64,000 bases of DNA from Halorubrum rutilum (GTDB lineage: Archaea; Halobacteriota; Halobacteria; Halobacteriales; Haloferacaceae), in assembly GCF_024494565.1 (NCBI RefSeq), contig NZ_JANHDN010000005.1, forward strand, positions 186,001 to 250,000, read 5' to 3'. A model generated the notes under the pieces. It saw only the letters and a list, made by a program, of their open reading frames with translations, ran no database searches and was not told the origin of the DNA. Below, in pieces: positions 1 to 9,984 of the stretch (position 1 is its first letter; each line of letters starts with the position of its first letter). The position numbers and the translations under genes are program-made.

Positions 1-621
1 GCGGTCGTCGACGAGACGCTTCCCGAGCGGCTCTCGGTCGCCACGCACGACGGCGACGCGTACCTCGGCGTCGTCGCGTTCGTGATGGACGGGATCCGGC
101 CGCGCGGGTCGCCCGTCGGCCTCTCGTTCCCGGAGCTCAACCTCCGGACCTACGTCGAAGGTCCCGCGGGCCCCGGGGTCTACTTCTACAACCTCGACGC
201 CGACGACCGCCTCGGCGTCGCGGTCGCCCGGCGCCTGTTCGCCCTGCCGTACTACCGGGCCGAGATGAGCGCGACGCGGTCCCGGGCCGGCGAGGGCGTC
301 CGGTTCCGGAGCCGCCGGACGCACCGCGGCGTCCCGAGCGCGCGGTTCGACGCGACCTACGAGCCGACCGGCGAGGCGTTCGCGGCCGAGCCGGGGTCGC
401 TCGACGCGTTCCTCGTCGAGAACTACCGGTTCTACGCTCACGGAGACCGCCTCTACCGCGGGGAGATCGCGCACGAGCCGTGGACGCTGCGCGAGGGGAC
501 GGCCGAGCTCCGGGCGAACACGCTGTTCGAGGCGAACGGCTTCGAGCGCCCGGACGGCGAGCCGATCGTCCACTGTGCCGACCCGATCGACGTGAGCGCG
601 GACCGGATCCGGCGGGTCTGA
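1..621 (+). CDS. DUF2071 (YqjF-like) protein, 5' partial
   Basis: The frame is open from the first base of the window and ends at 619-621, so 206 C-terminal residues are visible and the start lies outside. The text has the DUF2071/YqjF look: a PELNLRTYV segment followed by GVYFYNLDAD, then a YYRAEM stretch and a late FLVENYRFY segment. Known members are small cytoplasmic proteins of unknown function. It lies head to tail with the bPH2 operon, 72 bases upstream of it. Family assignment is from motif memory; the role is unknown. Confidence 0.7.
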   Translation, partial: AVVDETLPERLSVATHDGDAYLGVVAFVMDGIRPRGSPVGLSFPELNLRTYVEGPAGPGVYFYNLDADDRLGVAVARRLFALPYYRAEMSATRSRAGEGVRFRSRRTHRGVPSARFDATYEPTGEAFAAEPGSLDAFLVENYRFYAHGDRLYRGEIAHEPWTLREGTAELRANTLFEANGFERPDGEPIVHCADPIDVSADRIRRV

Positions 622-693
622 TCCGCCCGGACTTATACGTCGGCGTCGACAACGGCGGCGTATGACACGCGGACACGCGTCGGGGGAGCGCCG

Positions 694-1158
694 ATGACGG
701 CACAGTCGCTGCATCCCCGAATCCAGGTCGTGTGGGTCCTCCGCGCGGTGCTCGTCGCCGCGGTGCTCTCCCTCCCGTTCGCCGGCGCGTTCTACCTCGA
801 CCGGCTCCCGCGGTGGGCGCCGGTCGCCGCCGCCGGCGCCTTCCTCGCCCTCGGCGTGACGCACGCCGTGCTCAAGTACCGGCGCTGGAGCTACGAGATC
901 CGCGAGGACGCGCTGTACCTCGACCGCGGCGTGGTGACGCAGGTCCGGACGACGGTGCCGCTGGTGCGGATCCAGCACGTCGACTCCCGGCGCGGGCCGG
1001 TCGAGCGCGGCGTCGGGCTCGCCTCCTGCGTCGTCTACACGGCCGGCTCCCGCGGCGCCGACGTCCGGATCCCGGGGCTGACGCCGGACGGCGCGAGCGA
1101 CCTCCGCGAGGAGCTGAAGCGACTGGCGATCCGCGCGGACGGGGAGGACGCGGTGTGA
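694..1158 (+). CDS. Membrane protein with one bPH2 domain (YdbS-like)
   Basis: This is a 154-aa protein with two membrane segments near residues 10-30 and 38-55, followed by one bacterial-type PH (bPH2/DUF304) domain. The domain carries the family motif RIQHVD, then VERGVGL and a TAGS turn. In bacteria YdbS and YdbT are adjacent membrane proteins of unclear function. The gene ends in GTGTGA and overlaps the GTG start of the next gene by four bases, so the two are almost certainly co-translated. Frame and family are well supported; function is not known. Confidence 0.8.
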   Translation: MTAQSLHPRIQVVWVLRAVLVAAVLSLPFAGAFYLDRLPRWAPVAAAGAFLALGVTHAVLKYRRWSYEIREDALYLDRGVVTQVRTTVPLVRIQHVDSRRGPVERGVGLASCVVYTAGSRGADVRIPGLTPDGASDLREELKRLAIRADGEDAV

Positions 1159-3107
1159 AGCTCGCGCCCCGGTCGGTCCCGTACCGCGCGCTCCAGAAGG
1201 TGTCGGGGTTCGTCGTGGTCGCCTTCTTCGTCGTCAACAGCAACGACTTCGGACTCCCGATCGCGGTCGGTGCGGGCGGGGCGATCCTCCTCGCCGCGCT
1301 CGCGTACCAGGTCGCCTACTACCGGCGGTTCGAGTACGAGCTCACGGAGGACACGCTCGACATCTCCTCCGGCGTGATCTCGCGCCGCGAGCGGGAGATC
1401 CCCTACCGACGGATCCAGAACGTCGACGTGAGCCAGAGCGTGATCCAGCGGGCGATCGGCATCGCCGCGGTCGACCTGGAGACCGCGGGCGGCTCCTCCA
1501 CCGAGGGGTCGATCCGGTTCGTCACGCCCGACGAGGCGACCCGGATCCGCCGCGAGGTCCAACGGCGCAAGTCGGGCTCGTCGGACGGCGAGTCGACCGG
1601 GGCGGCGGGGACCGACGAGGCCGCCGACGGCGACGCGGTCGGTCCGGAGGAGGAGGAGCTGTTCGCCATCTCGCCGGGCGAGCTCGCCTTGGTCGGCGCG
1701 CTCTCGTTCGACGGGCGGCTCATCGGGCTGCTGGCGTTCCTGAGCTCGGGGTCGGTCCCGGTGCTCTCCGGGTACATCCCCGAGGCGTCCGCCGCCGCGC
1801 TCACCGCGACCGCGGTCGTCGCCGTCGGCGCGCTGTTCCTCGTGTCGTGGGTCCTCGGCGCGGGGGTCGCGTTCTCGAACTACTACGGCTTCCGCCTCTC
1901 GCGCGCCGGCGACGAGCTCCGGTACGAGCGCGGGCTGTTCCGCCGGTACAGCGGCTCGATCCCGACCGAGAAGGTGCAGACGCTGACGGTCTCCGACAAC
2001 CCGGCGAAGCGCGCGCTCGGCTACGCGAGCCTCTCGATCGAGACCGCCGGCTACGCCCCCGGGCAGTCCGGCGACGGGGGGAGCCAGGCGGCCGTCCCCA
2101 TCGCGGCGACGGACCGCGTCTACCGGCTCGCCCACGAGGTCGAGCCGTTCGGCACGCCGACGTTCTCCCGGCCGCCGAAGCGGATCCGGTGGCGCTACGT
2201 CGTGCGGTACGCGATCGCCGTCGCGGTCCTCGTCGGCGTCGCCTTCGCCGTCGACTGGTTCGCGGGCCCCGACCTCCCGTGGTACGGTCCGGCCGTCCTG
2301 CTGCTCGCCGTGCCGCCGGCCGCGCACCTGAAGTGGAAGCACCGCGGCTACTGGCTGGGCGACGACCACCTCCTCACGCGCAACGGCTTCTGGAACCGGA
2401 CGGTGACGGTCGTCCCGTACTACCGGATCCAGACCGTCATCGACAGCCGGACGATATTCCAGCGCCGGTGGAACGTGGCGACGGTCGTCGCCGACACCGC
2501 CGGGGGCAGCTCGCTCTCCGGCACGTCGGCCGCCGCGGTCGACTTCGAGCTCGACGAGGCGATCGAGCTCCGCGAGACGCTACAGGAGCGGCTCCAGTCG
2601 TCGCTCCGGGAACAGCGCGACCGCCGGGACCGCTTCGAGTGGTTCGAGGGCGACGCCGACGGGGCGGTCGGGTCGGATCTCGACGCCGATGCCGACGAGG
2701 CGGTAGAGCCAGATTCCGACGGCGATGTCGACGAGACGGCGGACGGCGACGCCGACGAGACGGTCGAGTCGACCCCTGACACCGACGCGGTCGATATCGC
2801 GGACGCCGAATCCGACGTCGACGCCGACACCGGCGACGACGACGCGAGCCCGGAGGTCCCCGACGACGGCGTCATCCGACCGGACTTCTCCACGAGCGAG
2901 CGGGACTACTCCGAGCCCGCGGAGCGGATCGACACCGGCGAGTACGCGGTCGATCGGTTCCCCTCGGACGCGGACGTGGCGCATCGCGGGGACGAGCCGG
3001 ACGGAGAGAGCGGCGACGAGTCCGAGGACGGCTCGGCCGAGAGCGACGACGGGACCGCCGCGGACTCGGTCGAGAGCGGGAGCGATTCGGCGGACGACGA
3101 GACGTAG
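1155..3107 (+). CDS. Large membrane protein with three bPH2 domains (YdbT-like) and an acidic tail
   Basis: A GTG start at 1155 overlaps the previous stop (GTGA), giving 650 aa. Three bPH2 repeats can be seen, each with a basic/aromatic R-I/V-Q motif and a TAG turn: RIQNVDVSQ near residue 88, KVQTLTVSD near 272 and RIQTVIDSR near 422. Each is preceded by a pair of hydrophobic segments. From about residue 498 the protein becomes an Asp/Glu/Ser-rich low-complexity tail of roughly 150 residues, typical of haloarchaeal surface adaptation. It is the YdbT partner of the upstream YdbS-like gene. A longer reading frame begins further upstream, but its extra residues are Arg-rich shadow sequence, so it was not used. 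Confidence 0.8.
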   Translation: MKLAPRSVPYRALQKVSGFVVVAFFVVNSNDFGLPIAVGAGGAILLAALAYQVAYYRRFEYELTEDTLDISSGVISRREREIPYRRIQNVDVSQSVIQRAIGIAAVDLETAGGSSTEGSIRFVTPDEATRIRREVQRRKSGSSDGESTGAAGTDEAADGDAVGPEEEELFAISPGELALVGALSFDGRLIGLLAFLSSGSVPVLSGYIPEASAAALTATAVVAVGALFLVSWVLGAGVAFSNYYGFRLSRAGDELRYERGLFRRYSGSIPTEKVQTLTVSDNPAKRALGYASLSIETAGYAPGQSGDGGSQAAVPIAATDRVYRLAHEVEPFGTPTFSRPPKRIRWRYVVRYAIAVAVLVGVAFAVDWFAGPDLPWYGPAVLLLAVPPAAHLKWKHRGYWLGDDHLLTRNGFWNRTVTVVPYYRIQTVIDSRTIFQRRWNVATVVADTAGGSSLSGTSAAAVDFELDEAIELRETLQERLQSSLREQRDRRDRFEWFEGDADGAVGSDLDADADEAVEPDSDGDVDETADGDADETVESTPDTDAVDIADAESDVDADTGDDDASPEVPDDGVIRPDFSTSERDYSEPAERIDTGEYAVDRFPSDADVAHRGDEPDGESGDESEDGSAESDDGTAADSVESGSDSADDET

Positions 3108-3125
3108 TCGGCCTCCGCGCCCGAC

Positions 3126-4316
3126 TCACTCGTCGAGCAGGCGTTGAGCGATCGTGTTCCGCAGGACCTCGCTGGTCCCCTCGTAGATCTCGGAGAGCTT
3201 CGCGTCGCGGTAGAAGCGCTCGGCCGGGAAGTCCTTCGTGTAGCCGTAGCCGCCGTGGATCTGGATCCCCTCGTTGGCGACCTCGCGGGCGATCTCCGAG
3301 GCGTACAGCTTCGCCTGCGCGGCCTCCTTGACGTACTCCTCGCCGCGCATCTTCAGGTCCGCGGCCTCGTGCATCAGCAGCTCCGCGGCGCGGGCCTTCG
3401 TGTCCATGTCGGCGAGCTTGTGCTGGATCGCTTGGAAGTCGGAGATTGGCCGGTCGAACTGCTCGCGCTCCCCCGCGTACGACTTCGCCTCGTCGAGGGC
3501 GGCCCGGGCGATGCCGACCGACCGCGCCGCGATCGTGATCCGGCCGCCGTTCAGCGTCTTCAGCGCCTGCACGAACCCCTCGCCCTCCCCGCCGAGCCGT
3601 CGGTCCTCGGGGATCCACATGTCGTCGAAGCGGAGCTCCGCGGTCGGGCACCCCTTGTCGCCGAGCTTGTCCTCGGTCCCCTCCACGACGAAGCCGTCGT
3701 CCTCCTCGGGACGGACGACGAACGAGGAGATCCCCTTCCGGCCCGCGTCGGGGTCGGTTTTGGCGAAGAGGACGACCGTGTCCGCGACGGAGCCGTTCGA
3801 GATCCAGAGCTTCCCGCCGTTGACGAGGTAGCCGTCGCCGTCGCGCTCCGCGGCGACGCCGCTCCGTTCGGAGGCGCTCCGCGCCTCGCGCTCCGCGGTC
3901 GTGGTCATCGCCGGCACGTCCGAGCCGGCCTCGGCCTCCGAGAGCGCGAACGCCCCGACGTCCTCGCCGGTGTTCAGGGCGGTGAGGTACCGCTCCTTCT
4001 GCGCCCCGTCGCCGAACTCGTAGAGCATGTTGCCCGCGAGCGAGGTGTGTGCGGCGACGACGGTGCCGAGCCCGCCGGAGCCGCGAGAGATCTCCGCGAG
4101 GCCGATCGCGTAGCTGTGGTAGTCGAGGCCGGCGCCCTCGTACTCAACCGGGAACGGCATCCCCATGAGGCCGAGGTCGGCCATCTCGTCGATCAGGTCC
4201 GCCGGGAACTCGTCGGTCTCGTCGATTTCGGCGGCCCGCGGGACGACCTCCGCGTCGACGAACGCCGCGACCGTGTCGCGGATCTGACGCTGCTCCTCGG
4301 AGAGCGCGAAGTCCAT
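3126..4316 (-). CDS. Acyl-CoA dehydrogenase
   Basis: A 396-aa flavoprotein that would oxidise acyl-CoA to trans-2-enoyl-CoA and pass electrons to ETF. It has the expected layout: N-terminal helical domain starting DFALSEEQ, the FAD-binding ALSEAEAGSD segment near residue 130, a middle beta domain, and the C-terminal signature IHGGYGYTKDFP followed by IYEGTSEVLR, which holds the catalytic Glu. I chose the ATG at 4316 because the six residues above it are not family-like. It is convergent with the bPH2 operon. Substrate chain length cannot be read from the sequence. Confidence 0.9.
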   Translation of the reverse strand: MDFALSEEQRQIRDTVAAFVDAEVVPRAAEIDETDEFPADLIDEMADLGLMGMPFPVEYEGAGLDYHSYAIGLAEISRGSGGLGTVVAAHTSLAGNMLYEFGDGAQKERYLTALNTGEDVGAFALSEAEAGSDVPAMTTTAEREARSASERSGVAAERDGDGYLVNGGKLWISNGSVADTVVLFAKTDPDAGRKGISSFVVRPEEDDGFVVEGTEDKLGDKGCPTAELRFDDMWIPEDRRLGGEGEGFVQALKTLNGGRITIAARSVGIARAALDEAKSYAGEREQFDRPISDFQAIQHKLADMDTKARAAELLMHEAADLKMRGEEYVKEAAQAKLYASEIAREVANEGIQIHGGYGYTKDFPAERFYRDAKLSEIYEGTSEVLRNTIAQRLLDE

Positions 4317-4477
4317 GCCACACACTCCGGACACGGCGACTTATCGGTTTCTACACGATCTTACACGCCGGTGGGATTCCTCACCGCCGATCGCGCCGCC
4401 GTCGGTCGGTCCGTCCCCGCGAACGCCGGGACGCCGTCGCCGTCCCGGCTCGCGGAGGCTTGCGGCGTTCCACGAGG

Positions 4478-4486
4478 CTTTTTATG
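4478..4486 (+). promoter_or_regulatory. TATA-like box of the squalene/phytoene synthase gene
   Basis: CTTTTTATG is centred about 32 bases before the ATG at 4514, the spacing expected for a (nearly) leaderless haloarchaeal transcript. Confidence 0.55.
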
Positions 4487-4513
4487 CGTTGTGCCGTAAG
4501 TGTCGGTAACTGA

Positions 4514-5581
4514 ATGAGCGGACGAGCACACGATCCCGTCGAGCCCGACCTCTCGTGGTGTCACGAGGCGGTGCAGGGCGTTTCTCGGACCTTCGCGCTG
4601 ACGGTCGACGTGTTGGAGGAGCCGATGGCCTCGCAGATCTGCGTGGGGTACCTCCTCTGCCGGGTCGCCGACACCGTCGAGGACGCTGGGCACATCCCCC
4701 CCGAGGCCCAGAGCGACGCGCTTCGCACGTACCGCAACGCCGTCGACCCCGACTCCGACGTCGACATCGCGGCGTTCCGCGAGGCCGTCGACGAGTGGCT
4801 CCCCGCGCCCGCCGAGCGCGACGAGGACTGGGAGGTCGTCGCCGAGGCCCCGACGATCGTGGCGACGTTCGAGGACTTAGAGCCCGAGGCCCGCGAGGCC
4901 ATCGTCCCGCCCGTGCTGGAGATGGTCGACGGGATGGCGATGTTCGTCGACCGGCACGCCACCGAGGGCGGCCTCCGGATCGACGACCGCGACGAGTTAG
5001 AGCAGTACTGCTACTACGCCGCCGGCACCGTCGGCAACCTCATCACGAACCTCCTCACCCGGGGCGACGTCGGCGAGGACCGGGCGCAGCGGCTCCGCGA
5101 CACCGCCGAGGAGTTCGGGCTGCTCCTCCAGCTCGTCAACGTCTCGAAGGACGTGTACGACGACTACACCGAGGAGAACAACGTCTACCTCCCCGCCGAG
5201 TGGCTGGCCGACGAGGGGGTCGAGCAGGAGCGCGTCGTCCATCCCGACAACCGGGAGTCGTCGGCCCGCGTCGTCGGCCGCACCGCCGAGTACGCCCGGT
5301 CGTTCCTCGACGACGCGCAGGCGTACCTGGAGACGATGCCGCTCTCGAACGGGAACACGATGGAGGCGTGGACCGTCCCGTACCTGCTCGCGGTGGGCAC
5401 CCTCCGCGAGCTCAGCTCCCGCCCCGAGGACGCGCTCACCGAGACCGGCGTGAAGGTCTCCAGGCAGGAGGTGTTCGCGGTGATGTCCGTCGCCGGCGAC
5501 GCCGGCCGCGACTCGCTGGCGGACCTCCGCCGGACGATCGCCCGGACGCCGTTCCACCGCGCGGTCGAGCCGGCCGACTGA
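4514..5581 (+). CDS. Squalene/phytoene synthase family protein
   Basis: A 355-aa trans-isoprenyl diphosphate synthase (head-to-head) that condenses two C15 or C20 prenyl diphosphates to make squalene or phytoene. Two Asp-rich motifs are visible: DTVED at residues 53-57, and SKDVYDD near 212 followed by NNVYLP. The first motif, in context CRVADTVED, and the second, after QLVNVSKD, look closer to squalene synthase (farnesyl-diphosphate farnesyltransferase) than to CrtB. No C-terminal membrane anchor is visible, unlike eukaryotic squalene synthase. No carotenoid genes lie next to it, which also favours the squalene role. The exact product remains an inference. Confidence 0.85.
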   Translation: MSGRAHDPVEPDLSWCHEAVQGVSRTFALTVDVLEEPMASQICVGYLLCRVADTVEDAGHIPPEAQSDALRTYRNAVDPDSDVDIAAFREAVDEWLPAPAERDEDWEVVAEAPTIVATFEDLEPEAREAIVPPVLEMVDGMAMFVDRHATEGGLRIDDRDELEQYCYYAAGTVGNLITNLLTRGDVGEDRAQRLRDTAEEFGLLLQLVNVSKDVYDDYTEENNVYLPAEWLADEGVEQERVVHPDNRESSARVVGRTAEYARSFLDDAQAYLETMPLSNGNTMEAWTVPYLLAVGTLRELSSRPEDALTETGVKVSRQEVFAVMSVAGDAGRDSLADLRRTIARTPFHRAVEPAD

Positions 5582-5610
5582 CGGGTCCGGCCGCCGCTTC
5601 TTCACTCCGG

Positions 5611-7590
5611 CTACAACCGAGCCCGCGCCCGCGACACCGCCGGCACGCTCACGCCGACCGTCTCCGCGAGCGCCTCGGCCGCGCTCAGCAGCCACTCGGC
5701 GCGCTCGATCCGCGAGTCGAGGTCGCCCGGGCCGATCCGGTACGCCTCCACGAGCTCCTCGACCGTCGCGCCCCCGATCCACTCGTCGAGGATCCGGGCG
5801 GTCTTCACCGACTCCAACCACTCCTCGAACTCGTCGGTCTCGCCCATGGCCGTGGTCAGCCGCCCCGCGTTCGCCCGGGCGAACCGGTAGATCTCGGCGC
5901 GCTCCTCGTTGCCGAGGTAGGTGTCCTGCATGTCGGGGGTGTCGCAGATCACCTCGAAGGCGGTGAGCGTCGTCGCGTCGGCCATCTCGGCGGCGGTCCG
6001 GAGCCCCGCGACGATCCGCTCGCCGGTCTCCGGCCTGACGTACTGCTTCGAGGTGGTCTCGCCGACCGGCGTGGCGACCAGCCGGTAGTCGTCGACGCCC
6101 CCGGTCTCCCGGCGGACCATCTCGGCCGCGACGAGGTCGTCGACCGCGACGGCGACGGCGTCGGCGAGGCCGCCGGCGCCGGCCTCCCGGGCGTAGAAGG
6201 TGCCCTCGAAGACGCCGAGGATCTCCTCCTCCGTCTCGGCGAAGCCGGTCGCGACCGCCGAGAGGACGTGGGTCCGGAGCGACGCGGGGTCCGCGAGCGT
6301 CGACTCGACGGCCTCCGGCTCGCCCTCCACGTAGCGCTCGACGAGCTCGGCCTCGCTGTCGGCGTCGCCGACGAGCACCGCCTCGCCGTGGGGGTCGAGC
6401 CCGGGGCGGCCCGCGCGGCCGCACATCTGGTGGACCTCCAGCGTCGGGAGCCACTCCATCGCCGACCCGGCGTAGCGCTTCTGGTCGCGGACCACGACGC
6501 GGCGCGCGGGGACGTTGACGCCGGCGGCGAGCGTCGGCGTCGCGCAGATGCATGCGACGTCGCGGTCGCGGAACGCCGACTCGACGACCGAGCGGTGCCC
6601 CGAGCGGAGCCCGGCGTGGTGGAACGCCACGCCCGACCGGAGGCAGTCGGCGAGCCGTCGCCCGGTGACCGTGCCGTCGACCGCCTCGACCTCGTCGGCG
6701 GCGGCCGCCGCGGCCGACTCGACCCCCATCTCCGCTCCGAGCCCGTCCTCGGCGAGCCGCTCCGCCAGCGCGACCGCCTCCGTCCGGGACCGCACGAACG
6801 CGAGGCACTGCCCGCCGTCGGCGACCGTGTCGGCGACGAGCGCGGCGGTGACCTCGGTGTCGTCGGGGGCGTCGTCGCCGTCGGCGTCATCGTCGCCGTC
6901 TTCTCCGGGGCCCGCTCCCCCCTCGACCGCGACGTCGATCGCCGTCCCGTCGTCGAACTCGACGCGCCCGCCGACGGCGACGCCGGTCCGGAGGTCGACC
7001 GGACGCCAGTCGGACTCGACGAGCGTCGCGTCCAGCCACCCGGCGATCGCCTCCGGGTTGTCGACGGTGGCCGAGAGCGCGACGACCTGCACGTCGGGGT
7101 TCCGGCGGCGGAGGGTCGCGAGCGTCACTTCGAGGGTCGGGCCGCGGCGCTCCGCGCCGAGGAGGTGGACCTCGTCGACGACGACGCAGGCGAGCTCGTC
7201 GACCCAGGCGGCGCCGTTGCGGATCGCCGAGTCGACCTTCTCGCTGGTGGCGACGACGACGTCGTTGCCCGCGAGCGCCTCGCCCGCGGCGTCGAAGTCG
7301 CCGGTGGAGATCCCCACGTCGACGCCGGGCAGCGCCGCGAACGCCTCGTACTTCTCCCGGGCGAGCGCCCGGAGGGGGCAGACGTACAGCCCCGGCCCGT
7401 CCGCGGTCAACAGCCCCAGCTCGGCGACGAACGTCTTGCCCGAGGCGGTGGGGATCGCCGCGACGACGTTCTCGCCCTCGCAGACGCCGGCGTCGACGGC
7501 GGCCGCCTGCGGGGGGTACAGCTCCCGGATCCCCCGCTCGGCGAAGTGGTCGACGTGCGGCTCCGCGAGCGGGAGGTCGCTGACGCGCAT
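5611..7590 (-). CDS. hel308: ATP-dependent DNA helicase Hel308
   Basis: A 659-aa superfamily 2 Ski2-like helicase that unwinds forked DNA at stalled replication forks in archaea. Visible motifs in order are YPPQ (Q motif), AIPTASGKT (Walker A, about 45-53), PLRALAREK (Ia), VDEVHLLG (DEVH box, about 140), ALSATVDN (III, about 175), a FVRSRTEA segment (IV), TPTLAAGVNVPAR (V) and CGRAGRPG (VI, about 390). The C-terminus ends in RARARL, like the RAR-containing regulatory segment of domain 5. A few Asp-rich residues are inserted near 225. It starts with MRVSDLPL at an ATG 28 bases downstream of a clear TATA box. Confidence 0.92.
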   Translation of the reverse strand: MRVSDLPLAEPHVDHFAERGIRELYPPQAAAVDAGVCEGENVVAAIPTASGKTFVAELGLLTADGPGLYVCPLRALAREKYEAFAALPGVDVGISTGDFDAAGEALAGNDVVVATSEKVDSAIRNGAAWVDELACVVVDEVHLLGAERRGPTLEVTLATLRRRNPDVQVVALSATVDNPEAIAGWLDATLVESDWRPVDLRTGVAVGGRVEFDDGTAIDVAVEGGAGPGEDGDDDADGDDAPDDTEVTAALVADTVADGGQCLAFVRSRTEAVALAERLAEDGLGAEMGVESAAAAAADEVEAVDGTVTGRRLADCLRSGVAFHHAGLRSGHRSVVESAFRDRDVACICATPTLAAGVNVPARRVVVRDQKRYAGSAMEWLPTLEVHQMCGRAGRPGLDPHGEAVLVGDADSEAELVERYVEGEPEAVESTLADPASLRTHVLSAVATGFAETEEEILGVFEGTFYAREAGAGGLADAVAVAVDDLVAAEMVRRETGGVDDYRLVATPVGETTSKQYVRPETGERIVAGLRTAAEMADATTLTAFEVICDTPDMQDTYLGNEERAEIYRFARANAGRLTTAMGETDEFEEWLESVKTARILDEWIGGATVEELVEAYRIGPGDLDSRIERAEWLLSAAEALAETVGVSVPAVSRARARL

Positions 7591-7614
7591 TCGATCGTCG
7601 GTTCGGCCGGACCG

Positions 7615-7624
7615 TATTTAAATA
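7615..7624 (-). promoter_or_regulatory. TATA box of hel308
   Basis: The palindromic TATTTAAATA is centred about 29 bases before the hel308 ATG at 7590, which suggests a leaderless mRNA. Confidence 0.65.
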
Positions 7625-7743
7625 GTCGGCGGGGACGGGACCGGCGGCACCGTCGGCTTACGGACAGCGCGTCAGGTTACGGACCGCGGGAACACGACCG
7701 ACGCCCGCCGGGGGCGGCCCGGCGGCGGTCCGCGGCCGGCCCG

Positions 7744-8331
7744 TCACTCCCCGTCGTCGAACTCCTGGAACAGCTTCTTGAAGTCATCGTCGTCCTCGGT
7801 CACCGCCTCCAGCGACTCGTCGGCCCGCGACCGCAGCTCCTCGATCCGGTCCGTGAGCCGCTGGTACTCGTCGTTGTCGGCGAGTTCCGTCGCGCTCTTC
7901 TCCGTCTCCAACATCGCCTTCTTCGAGGTCAGCGAGAACAGCTCCTGCATCTCCGTGTCGTACTCGCCGCGCCGCAACAGCCCCGAGACGGTCTCCTTGA
8001 GGGTGTCGCTGGTGACCGGCTTCACGAGGTAGTCGTCGAACCCCATCTTCAGGATGTCGAAGTCGGGCTCCACGGCGGTGACCATCGCGACCCGGCAGTC
8101 GATCCCGCGCTCGCGCACCGCCGACAGCACCTCGTCGCCAGAGAGCCCCGGCATCCGCCTGTCGAGGAGGATCGCGTCGACGTCGTCGTCGGCCTCGTCG
8201 AGCTGCTCCAGCGCCTCCTGGCCGCCGTACGCGGTCCGGACGCGGTACTCGTCGCCGAGCCACGCGGCGTACAGGTCGGCCAAATCCGGTTCGTCCTCGA
8301 CCACGAGGACGAGCGGCGGTTGCTCACTCAT
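7744..8331 (-). CDS. HalX-type response regulator
   Basis: A 195-aa protein with an N-terminal receiver domain and a C-terminal HalX domain. The receiver has the acidic pair at residues 12-13 (VEDEPD), the phospho-acceptor D57 in LLDRRMPG, a Thr near 85 (MVTAVEP) and the conserved Lys at 104 (YLVKP). The HalX part (about 120-185) is a charged helical region with EYQRLTDRIEELRSR. Such proteins are the cytoplasmic output of haloarchaeal two-component systems; the output mechanism of HalX is not established. No kinase is adjacent, so its partner is elsewhere. An AT-rich TATATTAAAATA element lies about 55 bases upstream, giving a short leader. Confidence 0.88.
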   Translation of the reverse strand: MSEQPPLVLVVEDEPDLADLYAAWLGDEYRVRTAYGGQEALEQLDEADDDVDAILLDRRMPGLSGDEVLSAVRERGIDCRVAMVTAVEPDFDILKMGFDDYLVKPVTSDTLKETVSGLLRRGEYDTEMQELFSLTSKKAMLETEKSATELADNDEYQRLTDRIEELRSRADESLEAVTEDDDDFKKLFQEFDDGE

Positions 8332-8467
8332 GGGTTCTCGGAGCGACGAGGTATTCGCTCACACCTTTCGTCGTTCCGCGGGCTATATTAAAATACCTCT
8401 TCGGGCCCACACCGCCGCTACCGGACCCCGCCGGATCGGCCCGCCGGTCGCCCGACCGCCGGCCGGG

Positions 8468-9955
8468 TCACTCGTTCGGGCTGTAGTTCGGCGCCTCGTC
8501 CGTGATCATCACGTCGTGTGGGTGCCCCTCGGTCTGCCCGGCGCTGGAGACGCGGACGAACTCCGCGCGCTCGTGCAGCTCGGGGACCGTCTCGGCGCCG
8601 ACGTACCCCATCCCGGAGCAGATCCCGCCGGTGAGCTGGTGGAGCTCCGAGGCGAGGCTCCCCTTGTACGGGGTCGCGGCCTCGACGCCCTCGGGGACGA
8701 ACTCCTCGTCCTCCTCCTCCTCCTTGAGGTAGCGGTCGCCGCCGCCCGACTTCATCGCGCCGACCGAGCCCATCCCGCGGTACTGCTTGTACTTCTTCCC
8801 CTGCATCGTGATGACGCGGCCCGGCGCCTCGTCGGTGCCGGCGAAGTACGATCCGAGCATGACCGCGTTCGCGCCCGCGGCGAGCGCCTTGATCGCGTCG
8901 CCGGAGTAGCGGATGCCGCCGTCGGCGATCACCGGCACGCCGTGTTCGGTCGCCACGTCGGCGACCTCCGAGACCGCGGTCATCTGCGGCATCCCGGCGC
9001 CGCTCACGACGCGCGTGGTGCAGATCGAGCCCGGCCCGATCCCCACCTTCAGCCCGTCGGCGAAGTCGACGGCGGCCTCCGCGGCCTCGCGCGTGCCGAC
9101 GTTGCCGACGACGACGTCGGCGTCGACGGTCCCTTTGATCGCCCGCGCCGAGTCGAGCACGTTGAGGTTGTGAGCGTGCGCGCAGTCGATGAAGATCACG
9201 TCGACGTCGGCCTCGTCGGCCGCGATCGCGCGCTCCTCCTCGAAGGGGCCGACGGCGACGCCCGCCAGCAGGCGGCCCTCCCCGTCGCGGGCGGCGTCCT
9301 CGTGCTCGCGGCGCTGGAGGATCCCCTGCATCGTGACGAGCCCGACGAGCCGGTCGTCGCCGTCGACGACCGGGACGCGCTCGATCTTGTGGTCGTACAT
9401 CAGTTCGAGCGCCTCGCGCGCCTCGACGTCCTCCGGCGCGGTGATGACCTCGTCGGTCATCGCCTCGCTGACGGCGTCGTCCTCGCCGACCTCGAGGTAC
9501 GGGCGGATGTCGGTGCCGGAGATGATCCCGAGAACGGTGTCGTCGCCGGCGACGACGGGGGCGCCGGAGACGCCCTGTCGCTCCATCACGGCGTCGGCCT
9601 CGCGCACGGTGTCGTCGGGCGAGACCGTCACGACGTTCTCGCGGCGGATGACGAGCTCGTGGGCGCGCTTGACGCGCTCGACCTCGGCCGCCGTCTCCTC
9701 GACGGTCATGTTGCGGTGGAGGACACCGAGCCCGCCCTCGCGGGCCATCGCGATCGCGAGGTCGCTCTCGGTGACGGTGTCCATCGCCGCCGACAGCACC
9801 GGCACGGTGAGTTCGACGTTCTTCGAGACGCGCGCGGAGAGGTCGGCGTCGTCGGGCTCGACCCGGCTCTCCTTGGGGCGGAGGAGCACGTCGTCGAACG
9901 TCAGCGCTTCCGGCACGTCGAGCTTCGCAGAGAATCGACCGGAGTTTGTCTCCAT
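8468..9955 (-). CDS. guaB: Inosine-5'-monophosphate dehydrogenase
   Basis: A 495-aa enzyme that oxidises IMP to XMP with NAD, the committed step of GMP synthesis. Visible marks are [10 protein letters not shown] at the N-terminus, two tandem CBS domains (about 95-215), the substrate loop [10 protein letters not shown] with catalytic Cys near 309, GGIRYSGD, and the [10 protein letters not shown] flap segment. Length is that of a full IMPDH with CBS pair. I chose the ATG at 9955 (METNSGRF) because a TATA box sits 25 bases upstream; an upstream in-frame ATG at 10021 lies before that box. Confidence 0.95.
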   Translation of the reverse strand: METNSGRFSAKLDVPEALTFDDVLLRPKESRVEPDDADLSARVSKNVELTVPVLSAAMDTVTESDLAIAMAREGGLGVLHRNMTVEETAAEVERVKRAHELVIRRENVVTVSPDDTVREADAVMERQGVSGAPVVAGDDTVLGIISGTDIRPYLEVGEDDAVSEAMTDEVITAPEDVEAREALELMYDHKIERVPVVDGDDRLVGLVTMQGILQRREHEDAARDGEGRLLAGVAVGPFEEERAIAADEADVDVIFIDCAHAHNLNVLDSARAIKGTVDADVVVGNVGTREAAEAAVDFADGLKVGIGPGSICTTRVVSGAGMPQMTAVSEVADVATEHGVPVIADGGIRYSGDAIKALAAGANAVMLGSYFAGTDEAPGRVITMQGKKYKQYRGMGSVGAMKSGGGDRYLKEEEEDEEFVPEGVEAATPYKGSLASELHQLTGGICSGMGYVGAETVPELHERAEFVRVSSAGQTEGHPHDVMITDEAPNYSPNE

Positions 9956-9975
9956 ATAAACCGTCGTGAGTGCCG

Positions 9976-9984
9976 AATAAAAAA
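9976..9984 (-). promoter_or_regulatory. TATA box of guaB
   Basis: On the minus strand the run TTTTTTATT is centred about 25 bases before the guaB ATG at 9955. It decides the start, since an upstream in-frame ATG at 10021 would precede the promoter. Confidence 0.6.

Noticed and set aside
2725..3147. Long open frames on both strands through the acidic tail of the YdbT-like gene
   Set aside because: The Asp-rich codon repeats keep several frames open; the alternative products are Thr/Arg low-complexity.
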